Shown piece after piece: positions 37,778 to 46,636 of a stretch of 64,000 nt of DNA (position 1 is the first letter of the stretch; each line of letters opens with the position of its first letter). Below the pieces are notes generated by a model. That model worked only from the letters and a program-made list of their open reading frames with translations. It did not search any database and was not told the DNA's origin. The stretch covers positions 1,077,558-1,141,557 of the forward strand of contig UICE01000003.1 of assembly GCA_900471815.1 (NCBI GenBank), read 5' to 3'. A program made the position numbers and the translations under genes. The stretch comes from Hyphomicrobiales bacterium (GTDB lineage Bacteria; Pseudomonadota; Alphaproteobacteria; Rhizobiales; Rhizobiaceae).

Positions 37778-37803
37778 TTGCACCCATTGCAAGTGCATTG
37801 CAA
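37778..37803. promoter_or_regulatory. Phased TTGCAA repeats upstream of the CBS gene
   Basis: TTGCA occurs at 37778, 37787 and 37798; the last two are full TTGCAA palindromes, 11 bp apart, about one helical turn. A protein-binding array for the leftward CBS gene is possible; the regulator is unknown. Confidence 0.35.
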
Positions 37804-37925
37804 TTGCGCATGTCGCCTCCATAGTTATCTTTACACAAGAACACTTGGCTCAGATCGATTTGATAAATGCAATCCAATCTATTGATTATAAAACATCTTT
37901 TGCATTCAAAAATTGATTACACGTA

Positions 37926-38633
37926 TCAGGCGCGGTGCCGGTCAAACAGCGATATTCCGAAGAAACCGACGACAAATCCGCCTATATGCGCCTCCCAGGC
38001 GATCGACGCAGATTCCTCTACTCCCAATGATAAAAGCCCGGCCGCAATATTGGTGACAAACCAGACTCCAAGAAACGTCAGCACTGTGCGCATGCGCAGT
38101 GCAACGGCAATCGGCAATATGTCACCGACAAAGGCTGCCGAGTTGCGCGATGTTGAGCGACGAAATCCAAAACGCGCTGCAGCGCCCATCATGCCGGACA
38201 CTGCACCGGACGCGCCTACCAGGGGAGCCATGCTATCAGGGTAAATTGCATAATGCGTCAATGCGGCGGCGATGGATGTCGCGATCCAAAAAAGTGTCAA
38301 ACGCACCGGGCCAATGCGCGCCGCAAGCGGGGATCCGAATGCTGCCAGCCAGATCATGTTTAGTGCGATATGAGCCACGCTTCCATGCATGAATGAATAG
38401 GAGATCGTCGTAAACCATGTCCACACGTCACCCTGGCCGCCCATTTGCGCAAAGCGTGCAGGAATAAAGGCATAGTTCCAGAGAAACTCGACAGCCTGTC
38501 CATCGTCAAGAATATAGGTCTGGTAGAGAAATACTGCGATGCAGATGCCGATAGCTGCGAGGATAATACCCGGAATGTTGAACATCGGCTCTCCGCCTGA
38601 TGGTTTGTCCCGCGCTATGTCTGGTTCGGTCAT
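37926..38633 (-). CDS. Rhomboid-family intramembrane serine protease
   Basis: A 235-residue, six-to-seven-segment membrane protein with the rhomboid catalytic serine in VGASGAVSGMMG (about residue 130). The catalytic histidine is in AHIGGFVVGFFGISL near the end, and SVAHIALNMIWLAAFG provides the oxyanion-hole helix. It cleaves membrane proteins within the bilayer; substrates are unknown. Start 38633 has GAGG about 9 nt upstream; ten extra codons upstream are open. Confidence 0.9.
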   Translation of the reverse strand: MTEPDIARDKPSGGEPMFNIPGIILAAIGICIAVFLYQTYILDDGQAVEFLWNYAFIPARFAQMGGQGDVWTWFTTISYSFMHGSVAHIALNMIWLAAFGSPLAARIGPVRLTLFWIATSIAAALTHYAIYPDSMAPLVGASGAVSGMMGAAARFGFRRSTSRNSAAFVGDILPIAVALRMRTVLTFLGVWFVTNIAAGLLSLGVEESASIAWEAHIGGFVVGFFGISLFDRHRA

Positions 38634-38727
38634 TCTGTATCGGCCTCGTTTCGGTCCCGGCAAGCTATAGTATCAAGCCGGCAAGTGGAATCCCGGTTTT
38701 CGAATAATCCGATGCATAAACAGAAAG

Positions 38728-38753
38728 AAGGCCGCCCGGTTACGGACGGCCTT
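38728..38753. other. Orphan GC-rich hairpin between divergent genes
   Basis: AAGGCCG (38728-38734) pairs with CGGCCTT (38747-38753), with an inner CC/GG pair across one mismatch. It resembles a terminator, and on the minus strand is followed by CTTTCTGTTT, but no gene ends here: the rhomboid gene starts leftward at 38633 and the PAS gene rightward at 38936. Confidence 0.45.
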
Positions 38754-38935
38754 AAATTTAAGGTCAGGTATGAAATCTCCTAAACCCTTGTCTCACATTC
38801 GTTGCGACACCTCAACGTAAACCACTTATTAACCCTAACAGCCCGCCACGGTGGACATGGACACATGAAACGTGGCGTTACCCTGCCGTCGGTGACACAG
38901 TCCGCGGACATCCGATCGGACAAACAGACAAATTT

Positions 38936-39580
38936 ATGCAGCACGGAAGATCAAACGAGCTTATCGCTTATTGGGAGCAGTTGCGTGGCACACGCGCTGC
39001 GCCCGAACGCAGCGAGATAGCGCCTGCTGCCATCCCCCGCCAATTGGCCGATATATTCATTTTGCAGGCCAGTCAGGATACCGAAGCAAGGTTCCGGCTT
39101 GCGGGCACCCGGATTTGCTCAATTCACGGCCGCGAATTGAAAGATTCAGCTTTCGAATTGCTTTGGCAGGCACGAGATCGCCGCAGTATCTCGCGTTTGC
39201 TTGCCAATTCGATAACCCGAAAAAGCCCCGTCGCTGTAAACGCCGAAGGCATAAGCGCACGCCAGCGCACCGCGCTGTTTGAATTCATCCTCTTGCCGCT
39301 TGCCAATGAAGTGCATGAACAATTTCTGATCGGAATGATTGTCGCCTTGGGACAGCCGTTCTGGCTAGAGTCAGACTCTATCGTCGAAAGCCGCATAAGA
39401 TCAATCACGACGCTGGATACAAGTCGGAGCCAGTATGCTGGCGGATCGCGATCATCGCCAAACCCGAAAGGCGCTATTCATACAATTATCGGGCAAAATA
39501 CTGACCGCCTGCAATTGCTGGATGGCGGAAAATCCTCGCGACCACTTAAAACGCGCGCGAAACCATTACCGCCACATTAA
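38936..39580 (+). CDS. PAS_5-family sensory protein (MopJ-like)
   Basis: A 214-residue protein with one PAS_5 domain in the first 150 residues: LIAYWEQLRGTRAAPERSEIAP, ADIFILQASQDTEARFRLAGTRIC and the GMIVALGQPFWLE strand. The C-terminal 60 residues are polar and probably disordered. In Caulobacter a PAS_5 protein (MopJ) links stress to cell-cycle and cyclic-di-GMP signalling; here the role is inferred. It is followed by a PilZ gene 57 bp later. The ribosome site is weak, and an earlier start is possible. Confidence 0.8.
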   Translation: MQHGRSNELIAYWEQLRGTRAAPERSEIAPAAIPRQLADIFILQASQDTEARFRLAGTRICSIHGRELKDSAFELLWQARDRRSISRLLANSITRKSPVAVNAEGISARQRTALFEFILLPLANEVHEQFLIGMIVALGQPFWLESDSIVESRIRSITTLDTSRSQYAGGSRSSPNPKGAIHTIIGQNTDRLQLLDGGKSSRPLKTRAKPLPPH

Positions 39581-39637
39581 GAATCATGGAATAGCTTGTC
39601 ATCAAGGCTAAACGAATTCTGCCAGTTGGACGTGACG

Positions 39638-40246
39638 ATGCAACCTACCCACGATGGCTCAAGTCCAAACCCTACCGCTACGACAAGGTATTATAGCGTT
39701 AAAGTGCAGCTCTATGGGCGTTTTATGCTCGAAGACCGCACGGAACATGTTTGCCAGATCAGCGAAATGTCGCCTGGCAATGTTGTCATCGGCACAGATA
39801 TCATGGCCCATAATGGCGAGCGCATTATCGCTTATATAGACCATATTGGCCGTGTCGAAGGAACTGTCGAAAAGCTGGTTAGTGGGGGCTTTCTCCTGTC
39901 GCTCATCGTTTCTGACCGCAAGAAAAACAAGATAGCGGCGCAGCTGACATGGCTTGCAAACAAACATGAACTGGATACGCCTGAAGATCGCCGGCATCAG
40001 CGTATCGCACCGCGCAACCCAATCACCACGCTATCCATGGCCGATGGTCGGCAATATCCCTGCCGTATTGTTGATCTATCCATATCGGGTGCAGCGGTGG
40101 AACTGCGCATGCGCCCTGCCCTGAACAGCCAGGTCATTCTCGGCACCATGAGGGGCCGTGTTGCCCGGCATTTTGACGAAGGCGTGGCAATCGAGTTTGC
40201 TTCGGTGCAAAGCCGCGACGCCATTGATGCGGCCTTTGAGAGTTAA
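39638..40246 (+). CDS. Tandem PilZ-domain protein (cyclic-di-GMP receptor)
   Basis: A 202-residue protein with two PilZ-like modules. The second (about 120-202) has both c-di-GMP motifs, the RxxxR site in DRRHQRIAPR and DLSISGAAVEL. The first (about 20-110) keeps the fold (YYSVKVQLYGRFMLED, CQISEMSPGNVVIG) but has lost the binding residues. No membrane segment is seen. ATG 39638 is chosen from the family-like start; the frame is open to 39596. Together with the PAS gene it forms a likely signalling pair. Confidence 0.88.
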   Translation: MQPTHDGSSPNPTATTRYYSVKVQLYGRFMLEDRTEHVCQISEMSPGNVVIGTDIMAHNGERIIAYIDHIGRVEGTVEKLVSGGFLLSLIVSDRKKNKIAAQLTWLANKHELDTPEDRRHQRIAPRNPITTLSMADGRQYPCRIVDLSISGAAVELRMRPALNSQVILGTMRGRVARHFDEGVAIEFASVQSRDAIDAAFES

Positions 40247-40579
40247 AGCCAGTTTTTCTCTGACTTAGTTTTTCTTCACACGGCAGAAATATTTTTGGCG
40301 CGATTGCTGCGAGAGAACGGCATTTGTCTGGCATCTGTATGGAGCGCGTTAAGCCAATGGAAATAATGACATATTTATTTAAACCGATGCTTAATTCTAA
40401 TATTCTGCAACTTACTTAAATCTATACTTTGTTAAACTAAATAATAATAAACATTAATACATCGTAATTGCCTAATTCCTTTATTTTTTACTACCTAATT
40501 CGATCAGATTTACTCGCCATCGTTTCCGCTCAATCAAACTCTCTCTGCCATTGTCGCCTCAACCGGGGAGACGACGGTA
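40247..40579. other. AT-rich intergenic region, no gene recognised
   Basis: This 333-bp gap is markedly AT-rich between 40360 and 40510, unlike its surroundings, with runs such as AATAATAATAAAC. I find no frame with a ribosome site, no hairpin terminator and no tRNA. It precedes a signal-peptide protein gene (40580) and may hold an AT-rich promoter or a binding site for a nucleoid protein such as MucR. Confidence 0.5.
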
Positions 40580-41185
40580 ATGATAAAAAAGACAATCCTA
40601 TTTGGCGCTGCATTCCTTTTAATGTGCATCGCCGCCTATGCTGAGGCAGGCACTTCGGCAATGATCATGAAGACCGGCGGTCGCACCTCGCAGCCGATTG
40701 GTCATTATGAATTCTGCCAGACATATCGCGGCGAATGCAGCGTCAAGAGTAGCAATGATACGCCGCTTAGCCTGACATCAAAGACATGGAATTTGCTGGT
40801 TCTGGTCAACAGTCAGGTAAACGCGCAGGTTCGCCCAGAGACGGACATGGATATCTGGGGTAAAGCAGAAGTATGGTCCTATCCGACAACAGTTGGGGAC
40901 TGTGAGGATTATGTTCTCCTGAAGCGCAAGCTGCTGAATGAAGGCGGCATTCCGCTCAGCGATCTATTGATCACCGTCGTTCGGCAGATGAACGGCGAAG
41001 GTCACGCCGTGTTGACCGTGCGCACCGGCCAGGGCGATTACATTCTTGATAATCTCGAAGCCCGTATCAAGCCATGGAATGAAACGAACTATGATTACCT
41101 CAAGCGCCAATCAACGAAGAACACCGGCGCATGGGTTTCAATCAATGATGATCGCCAGGTGCTGGTCGGCAGTATCGAGCAATGA
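40580..41185 (+). CDS. Secreted transglutaminase-like cysteine peptidase (BTLCP family)
   Basis: A 201-residue protein with a signal peptide (KKTILFGAAFLLMCIAAYAEA) and a bacterial transglutaminase-like domain. The triad is visible: Cys in TTVGDCEDYVLLKR, His in GEGHAVLTVRTG and Asp in DYILDNLEARI. Family members (LapG-like) are periplasmic; some cleave adhesins under c-di-GMP control, but the substrate here is unknown. The ribosome site is GGGGAGA. The AT-rich upstream region may mark special regulation. The PilZ gene is 333 bp upstream, and a link is only speculative. Confidence 0.87.
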   Translation: MIKKTILFGAAFLLMCIAAYAEAGTSAMIMKTGGRTSQPIGHYEFCQTYRGECSVKSSNDTPLSLTSKTWNLLVLVNSQVNAQVRPETDMDIWGKAEVWSYPTTVGDCEDYVLLKRKLLNEGGIPLSDLLITVVRQMNGEGHAVLTVRTGQGDYILDNLEARIKPWNETNYDYLKRQSTKNTGAWVSINDDRQVLVGSIEQ

Positions 41186-41199
41186 GTCCGGATCCATTG

Positions 41200-41219
41200 G
41201 CCGGTGCATTTACACCGGC
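41200..41219. terminator. Hairpin between convergent genes
   Basis: GCCGGTG-CATTTA-CACCGGC, perfect 7-bp stem, lies between the stops of the peptidase gene (41185) and the carbonic anhydrase gene (41223). The T tract is poor on both sides, so it is a weak or Rho-assisted terminator. Confidence 0.5.
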
Positions 41220-41222
41220 TTG

Positions 41223-41750
41223 TTAAGCAATCTCCAGACCGCTCATGAAACGCTTCCCGTTTTCGACATAGTGAGCGGCAGAAAGCTTCAACTGTTCTAC
41301 CGCTGCCTCGTCCAGTGTACGGACCACCCTAGCCGGTGATCCCACGATCAGGGAATTATCCGGAAATTCCTTGCGCTCGGTGACCAAAGCCCCCGCACCC
41401 ACCAGAGAATTCTTGCCGATTTTTGCACCATTGAGAATAATCGCTCCAATACCGATCAGGGTATTTTCCCCAATAATACAGCCATGCAGCATAGCGCGAT
41501 GCCCGATGGTGCATCCGTCGCCGATTGTCAGCGGATATCCCAGATCGGTGTGCATGATCGTGTGTTCCTGCACATTCGTATTGCGACCAATGTGAATGAG
41601 CTCGTTGTCCCCGCGCAATACAGCGCCGAACCAGATCCCGGCATTTTCACCTAGAAAAACTTTGCCGATAATCGTCGCATCAGGCGCTATCCAGTTTGAC
41701 TTTCGGTGCTCAAACTGCGGTGCTTGGCCGTTAAGCGTATAAATCGGCAT
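41223..41750 (-). CDS. Gamma-carbonic anhydrase family protein
   Basis: A 175-residue left-handed beta-helix protein built of hexapeptide repeats. Metal-ligand histidines of the gamma class are present: [15 protein letters not shown] and [13 protein letters not shown] (about residues 65-95). It also resembles PaaY/YrdA proteins, whose activity is often weak, so hydration of CO2 is likely but not certain. Start 41750 gives the family N-terminus MPIYTLNG. Confidence 0.88.
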   Translation of the reverse strand: MPIYTLNGQAPQFEHRKSNWIAPDATIIGKVFLGENAGIWFGAVLRGDNELIHIGRNTNVQEHTIMHTDLGYPLTIGDGCTIGHRAMLHGCIIGENTLIGIGAIILNGAKIGKNSLVGAGALVTERKEFPDNSLIVGSPARVVRTLDEAAVEQLKLSAAHYVENGKRFMSGLEIA

Positions 41751-41820
41751 TTGGCGTCCTCCAGAATCACGCGGTTCATTGATACTCAATTAACCATAAA
41801 TCAGCACATGAGCAGTTAGA

Positions 41821-42576
41821 ATGCGCCGAAGGAAACCTTCGGGCTACATCATGCAGGCGACCACAGAGAAAATAGAGGCAATTTCGGCAAGCTTTCTCTT
41901 GCGAAAGGTCTTCTATGGCGTGGTCGCACTTGGCTTCTTGTCCCTATGTCTGGCTCTTGCCGGCTTTTTCCTTGGACACATAATTTCCCTTGGCGGCCAT
42001 ACGGAAGATCGTTCTGCGCAGCAAATCGTCATTGGCAATGACGTGCTCGAGATTCCCGCAAATATGATCCGGTTTGATAGGCAGCGGCGCGATGGCATAG
42101 CCGAGCGCGTTGACCTTTATCTGCACTGGCCGGAAATGCAGGGGTACGCCGCAGAATTTAAAAATGATTTCAATGGCGCGGGACCAGACAAGAAATTGAT
42201 CTTCCTGACATTTGAGGCAAGGCAGGGATCGCAGGATATGCCGGGGCGTTATGGTCCCGTCTATCTTCCACTGACCGAAGGGCCCGGCGCTGCCGGTCCT
42301 GCCGGTTTAACGCTCCAACGCTTCAGGGGCGATAGCGGCTTCATCAATGAGGAGCTTCTCGTTGCACCGGATCACGGTGCGAAACCTTCATTTGTTGCGC
42401 GTTGTCTTGATGAACCGTCATCCCGCGATAATCTTGCATCCTGCCAAAGCGATATTTTCGTCGGCGGTGATTTGCAGCTGACCTATCGGTTTCCGAGAGA
42501 AATGCTTGAGGATTGGCCGCTTCTGGACAAAAAGATTGCAGAATTTGCGCGTGGCCACATCAAAAGTGTTGAGTGA
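41821..42576 (+). CDS. Conserved hypothetical protein with one membrane anchor
   Basis: A 251-residue protein of unknown function. After about 30 polar residues there is one membrane segment (VFYGVVALGFLSLCLALAGFFLG), so the rest is probably periplasmic. The outer part has LHWPEMQGY, MPGRYGPVYLPL and, late, FVARCLDE-DNLASCQSDIF with two cysteines that could form a disulfide. A second in-frame ATG at 41851 is possible; the first has GAG 8 nt upstream. It is divergent from the carbonic anhydrase gene. Confidence 0.75.
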   Translation: MRRRKPSGYIMQATTEKIEAISASFLLRKVFYGVVALGFLSLCLALAGFFLGHIISLGGHTEDRSAQQIVIGNDVLEIPANMIRFDRQRRDGIAERVDLYLHWPEMQGYAAEFKNDFNGAGPDKKLIFLTFEARQGSQDMPGRYGPVYLPLTEGPGAAGPAGLTLQRFRGDSGFINEELLVAPDHGAKPSFVARCLDEPSSRDNLASCQSDIFVGGDLQLTYRFPREMLEDWPLLDKKIAEFARGHIKSVE

Positions 42577-42609
42577 TGCTCGAGCACCACTCAACATAGT
42601 AAGAATGGG

Positions 42610-42816
42610 CTAAAGGTCCATTTCCAGGATTGCCATGGAGAAATTATAAGACAATTCGCCTTCGTCTTCATCCTTGTAGATCAGACCGAGGAACTCGTCG
42701 CCCAGATAAAGTTCTGCGGAATCATCTTTCCGCGGGCGAGCCTTCACTACCAATTCCGTGTTGCGGAATGTCCGCTTGAAGTAGCTGTCGAGTTTTTTCA
42801 GTTCTTCGGGTTTCAC
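42610..42816 (-). CDS. DUF3126-family small protein
   Basis: A 68-residue acidic and basic protein without membrane segment, matching the DUF3126 family of alphaproteobacteria: KPEELKKLDSYFKRTF at the start and YLGDEFLGLIYKDEDEGE in the middle. Function unknown. The start is GTG at 42816 with AGGAG 8 nt upstream. It lies 99 bp downstream of cysE in the same direction, a common neighbour in this order. Confidence 0.88.
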   Translation of the reverse strand: MKPEELKKLDSYFKRTFRNTELVVKARPRKDDSAELYLGDEFLGLIYKDEDEGELSYNFSMAILEMDL

Positions 42817-42915
42817 CTAAAATCTCCTGTCTTATTCGTCGAGTCAGAGCGGTTTGCCATGTGGCATGGCGCCCTGTAAAGGGTTGACTGCAATCGTTAG
42901 TGGTAAGAACCAGGC

Positions 42916-43740
42916 TTATTCGAAGTTGGTAACGAGCTGATCCATGGCGCGCGAAGGCTCCGAGCAGCCTGCTTCCCCGACAATACGGGCAGGCACACCA
43001 GCCACGGTCACATTATGCGGGACAGGCTTCAGAACGACCGAACCGGATGCCACCTTTGAGCAATGACCAATTTCGATATTGCCAAGAATATTGGCTCCTG
43101 CGCCAATTAGCACGCCATTACGAATTTTCGGATGACGGTCGCCGGTCTCTTTTCCCGTGCCGCCAAGGGTAACACCCTGCAGGATTGAAACATTGTCTTC
43201 AATAACAGCCGTCATGCCCACAACGATGCCCGTTGCATGGTCGAAAAACACGCCCTGCCCCATGGGAACTGCGGGATGAATATCTGTCTGGAAAACTGAA
43301 GATGAGCGGCTTTGCAAATAAAGCGCAAAATCATGACGACCCTCATGCCACAACCAGTGCGCAAGACGATGGGTCTGGATAGCCTGAAACCCCTTGAAAT
43401 AAAGGATGGGCTCCATAAACCGCGTGCATGCCGGATCGCGGTCATAAACAGCCTGTATGTCGACGCGTAAAATCTGCGACCAGGAAGGATTGGCGTCAAG
43501 CATGGCTGTAAACGTCTGGCGCAGCAGTTCAGACTCCACATCCGGGTGGTCGAGGCGCTGGGAAATACGATGTATAACCGCCTGTTCCAGCGACTGATGG
43601 TTCAGGATGGTAGTGTAAAGAAATGTCGCAAGCAGCGGCTCATTGCGCACGACCTCTTCTGCCTCGGCCCGGATCGCATGCCAGATCGGGTCGATCTGTT
43701 TGATCGATCCAGTCATCTTTATAGGAAGGCTTGCTGACAT
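42916..43740 (-). CDS. cysE: Serine O-acetyltransferase CysE
   Basis: A 274-residue trimeric-barrel acetyltransferase that makes O-acetylserine for cysteine synthesis. The N-terminal helical domain (DPIWHAIRAEAEEVVRNEPLL) is followed by the hexapeptide helix with ATGIVVGMTAVIEDNVSILQ, VTLGGTGKETGDRHPKI (with the catalytic His) and GSVVLKPVP. The C-terminus can give feedback inhibition by cysteine. The start has GGAG 7 nt upstream. DUF3126 follows. Confidence 0.96.
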   Translation of the reverse strand: MSASLPIKMTGSIKQIDPIWHAIRAEAEEVVRNEPLLATFLYTTILNHQSLEQAVIHRISQRLDHPDVESELLRQTFTAMLDANPSWSQILRVDIQAVYDRDPACTRFMEPILYFKGFQAIQTHRLAHWLWHEGRHDFALYLQSRSSSVFQTDIHPAVPMGQGVFFDHATGIVVGMTAVIEDNVSILQGVTLGGTGKETGDRHPKIRNGVLIGAGANILGNIEIGHCSKVASGSVVLKPVPHNVTVAGVPARIVGEAGCSEPSRAMDQLVTNFE

Positions 43741-43949
43741 TTTCTAGCTCCAGGCATTCAGCCGAATTTTATACTCTGCAACGGATTATACGGCAAAAGT
43801 GGTTTCTTGACACCTCAAAATCCAGTGCCGCAAGCGCAAGAAATTTTGAAGATACCATTCATCTGCCTGATGCTGATCAATGCCAGCATCGCCATGGGTA
43901 AGTTAAACTGTGCTTTTTCGCAAGGAATGAAGCATTTCCGGATCGCAAA

Positions 43950-44711
43950 TCACACAGTAATGGGATTACGCTTCAGAAACTCCAGCACCGCCTCTTTAAA
44001 GACCTTGTCGCCTACTGCCAGCATATGGTCACGGTTCGGAATATCGATTGCTTCACCTTGGGGCATCAGCTCTGCAAGCTTTTGCGCGCTGCCGCCAATG
44101 TCATCCTTGGTGCCGACAGCTACAAGCGTTGGCTGCTTGATGCGCGCCATGTTTTCTGCGCTAATCTCTTCCTTGGAGGTGATGACGCACGCAACCAGCG
44201 CGATCTTATCGCTCTTGGTCTTGTCGGCAAACATCCTGAACATTTTGCCGCGTGGATGAGTAATTGCATCAGGGTCGTCTGCCAGAAGAGCCTCGGCTAT
44301 CGGCGACCAGTCCCCGGCACCTTCGACCATGCCAATACCAAGGCCGCCAAACACCAGATCATGCACGCGATCCGGATGCTTAAGGGCAAGAAAAGCACTA
44401 ATGCGTGCACCCATGGAGTAACCCATGACATGAGCCGACTTTATACCGAGATGATCGAGCAGCGCCGCAGCATCCCCAGCCATGCGGGTTGGTGTGTAAA
44501 CTGACTTGTCATGTGGCTTATCGGAATTGCCGTGACCACGATTGTCGATAGCAATTGTCCGGTATCCCGATGCGGTCAAAGTGGAAATCCAGCCCGGCTG
44601 AATCCAATTGTATAATGACGATGATGCAAAGCCGTGAATAAGCAGGATCGGTTCGCCCTCGCCTTCATCAATATAGGCAAGTTTTAAGCCGTCATTTTCA
44701 AAGAATTGCAT
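43950..44711 (-). CDS. Alpha/beta-hydrolase
   Basis: A 253-residue alpha/beta-hydrolase fold protein: the oxyanion region is ILLIHGFASSSLYNW, the nucleophile elbow is VMGYSMGARISAFLAL (Ser about residue 99), and the catalytic His is in IPNRDHMLAVGD near the end. No signal peptide is seen, so it is cytoplasmic. The substrate (ester, lactone or other) is not predictable. It is 11 bp downstream of the DUF192 gene, probably in one operon. Confidence 0.9.
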   Translation of the reverse strand: MQFFENDGLKLAYIDEGEGEPILLIHGFASSSLYNWIQPGWISTLTASGYRTIAIDNRGHGNSDKPHDKSVYTPTRMAGDAAALLDHLGIKSAHVMGYSMGARISAFLALKHPDRVHDLVFGGLGIGMVEGAGDWSPIAEALLADDPDAITHPRGKMFRMFADKTKSDKIALVACVITSKEEISAENMARIKQPTLVAVGTKDDIGGSAQKLAELMPQGEAIDIPNRDHMLAVGDKVFKEAVLEFLKRNPITV

Positions 44712-44722
44712 TTTTCCGTCCG

Positions 44723-45199
44723 TTATTTGGCTGCAATTGCGGGATGCCGCACCTTATCGCCAACTCTTAAACCGAGACGCTGCACGGTTCCAGCCTTTAC
44801 CTCAACAACAAATTTTACCGGACCGCCGGACGAAATCACATCACGCGAAAACGGCACGGCGTTCTGCCGGATTGCAGTAATGCGCCCGCCATGATCGAGA
44901 AACAGCATATCCAAGGCCGACGGCGTATTTTCCATCCACATGGAGATCAGCCTGGATTGGTCAAAAACAAAAAGCATCGCGCTATTGTCTTTAAGGTCCG
45001 TGCGGAACATCAATCCGCGCTGACGTTCCTCCTCATTATCGGCGATTTCGACCGTGAAAGGCACATCGCCCTTGGCCGTATTAATGGTCAGCGCAACAGG
45101 ATCGATGGGCAAATGCATAGGCATCTGCTGTGCCAGCACCGGAAAAGCGGAAATCAAGCAGAGTATGACGGCGGCCAGAGATAATCTCAGACGATTCAT
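44723..45199 (-). CDS. Secreted DUF192-family protein
   Basis: A 158-residue protein with a signal peptide (RLRLSLAAVILCLISAFPVLAQ) and a DUF192 domain: EIADNEEERQRGLMFRTDLKDNSAMLF, SMWMENTPSALDMLF, and the C-terminal FVVEVKAGTVQRLGLRVGDKV. Function unknown. ATG 45199 is chosen because the signal peptide starts there; the ribosome site is weak. It is 10 bp after the cold-shock gene and 11 bp before the hydrolase. Confidence 0.9.
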   Translation of the reverse strand: MNRLRLSLAAVILCLISAFPVLAQQMPMHLPIDPVALTINTAKGDVPFTVEIADNEEERQRGLMFRTDLKDNSAMLFVFDQSRLISMWMENTPSALDMLFLDHGGRITAIRQNAVPFSRDVISSGGPVKFVVEVKAGTVQRLGLRVGDKVRHPAIAAK

Positions 45200-45209
45200 C
45201 AACTGATCT

Positions 45210-45791
45210 TCAGTGGGAGACCGGCATCTGCGTGCCGATATCAGGATGAATTTCCGAAGCCATAAGACCTTTTTCGCCATTGCCGAAACGAATAAGGACG
45301 ACCTGTCCGGGCCGTAGTTCAGTGAGACCGAAATGACGCAGCGTTTCCATGTGAACGAAAATGTCTTCCGTACCCTCGCCCCGCGTTAGAAACCCGAAGC
45401 CTTTCGTGCGATTGAACCACTTGACGAGAACCCGTTCAAGCCCGCTCGAAGGCGTTACCGTGACATGGGTACGCACTGGCGGTAACTCGGTCGGATGCAC
45501 CGCAGTCGAATTGTCCATCGACTTTACACGGAAGCACTGCATACCACGCTCGCCCTGCTTGACCTCGCAAACAACGCGGGCACCCTCCAGCGCGGTCTGG
45601 AAGCCATCGCGGCGCAGGCAGGTTACATGGAGCAGAATGTCGGGAAGATCAGAATTGTCGGGAACTATGAAACCATATCCCTTGGCAACGTCGAACCATT
45701 TTATCGAGCCTGAAATCTCGACAAGATCAAGACTGTCGCTTGCGCCTTGGTCGTTATGAGAGATCTGGGTCGATACTGTTCTGTCTGACAT
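45210..45791 (-). CDS. Double cold-shock-domain protein
   Basis: A 193-residue protein with two cold-shock domains. Both RNA motifs are present, SGSIKWFDVAKGYGFIVPD (about 30-50) and VLVKWFNRTKGFGFLTRGEGTEDIFVH (about 120-150), joined by a linker with VHPTELPPVR. It should bind single-stranded nucleic acid as an RNA chaperone or antiterminator. The start at 45791 has a very strong purine-rich site (GGAGAGGAGGGG). It heads the leftward group with DUF192 and the hydrolase. Confidence 0.93.
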   Translation of the reverse strand: MSDRTVSTQISHNDQGASDSLDLVEISGSIKWFDVAKGYGFIVPDNSDLPDILLHVTCLRRDGFQTALEGARVVCEVKQGERGMQCFRVKSMDNSTAVHPTELPPVRTHVTVTPSSGLERVLVKWFNRTKGFGFLTRGEGTEDIFVHMETLRHFGLTELRPGQVVLIRFGNGEKGLMASEIHPDIGTQMPVSH

Positions 45792-46057
45792 GAAGCGATC
45801 CCCTCCTCTCCATAAACTAAACACTGATTCTCTTATTGAAGAATAACACCGGTCCGATAGCGGAGAGCAAGCATCATCTTGATGTTTTCTTTCAAACTAT
45901 AACCAAAACCCGTGTTTATCCTCAATCAGTCTCGTCAAATTAGCTCACAGATTTGTTTGCGTAAGCAATTAGTGTTATCGATATTGCCAGTCACTTGCCC
46001 TTGCTGGCGAGCAGACGTTGCTATTTCAATCCCATGAAAAGAATTCAAAGGCAAAAG

Positions 46058-46498
46058 ATGCGTTATCTTCACACTATGGTTCGCGTTCGCGACATCGATG
46101 AATCGCTGGATTTTTACTGCAACAAGTTCGGCTTGAAAGAGGTTCGCCGCACGGAAAACGAAAAAGGCCGGTTTACATTGATCTTCCTGGCCGCGTCGGA
46201 AGATGAAACCCGTTCTGCCGCTGAACGTGCTCCCGAGCTTGAATTGACCTATAATTGGGATCCTGAAGAATATACGGGCGGACGCAATTTCGGTCACCTC
46301 GCCTATGTCGTGGATGACATTTATAAAACTTGTCAGGATTTGTCAGACAAAGGCGTCGTGATCAACCGGCCTCCCCGCGATGGCAATATGGCGTTCATTC
46401 GCTCGCCCGATGGCATCTCTATTGAGCTTATCCAAAAAGGGCCTGCACTGGCGCCACAGGAACCATGGCTATCCATGCCAAACACCGGCTCCTGGTAA
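46058..46498 (+). CDS. gloA: Lactoylglutathione lyase (glyoxalase I)
   Basis: A 146-residue metal-dependent enzyme that turns the hemithioacetal of methylglyoxal and glutathione into S-lactoylglutathione. The start [20 protein letters not shown] contains the first metal His; the others are [25 protein letters not shown] and GISIELIQK. Start 46058 has AAAGG 7 nt upstream; earlier in-frame starts lack support. A GC-rich hairpin follows at 46521 and pccB begins 139 bp later. Confidence 0.95.
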   Translation: MRYLHTMVRVRDIDESLDFYCNKFGLKEVRRTENEKGRFTLIFLAASEDETRSAAERAPELELTYNWDPEEYTGGRNFGHLAYVVDDIYKTCQDLSDKGVVINRPPRDGNMAFIRSPDGISIELIQKGPALAPQEPWLSMPNTGSW

Positions 46499-46520
46499 TC
46501 TGCACTACTACACAATACAT

Positions 46521-46547
46521 CGCCTGCCCGGTCGTTCGGGGCAGGCG
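46521..46547 (+). terminator. Hairpin after gloA without T tract
   Basis: CGCCTGCCC (46521-46529) pairs with GGGCAGGCG (46539-46547), 22 bp after the gloA stop. No T run follows, so termination would be weak or the element could be another repeat. Confidence 0.45.
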
Positions 46548-46636
46548 AAAACCGCAACCCGGCTAAATTCAATCCCCGGCATCTTCCAAGCCTTGACGTC
46601 TCCTGTTATCAGAAATGGTCAATGTGGAGGAACGCT

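Noticed and set aside
40360-40510. The AT-rich stretch as a replication origin or genomic-island border
   Set aside because: No DnaA-box cluster, direct repeats, tRNA or integrase is visible; it looks like an AT-rich promoter region.
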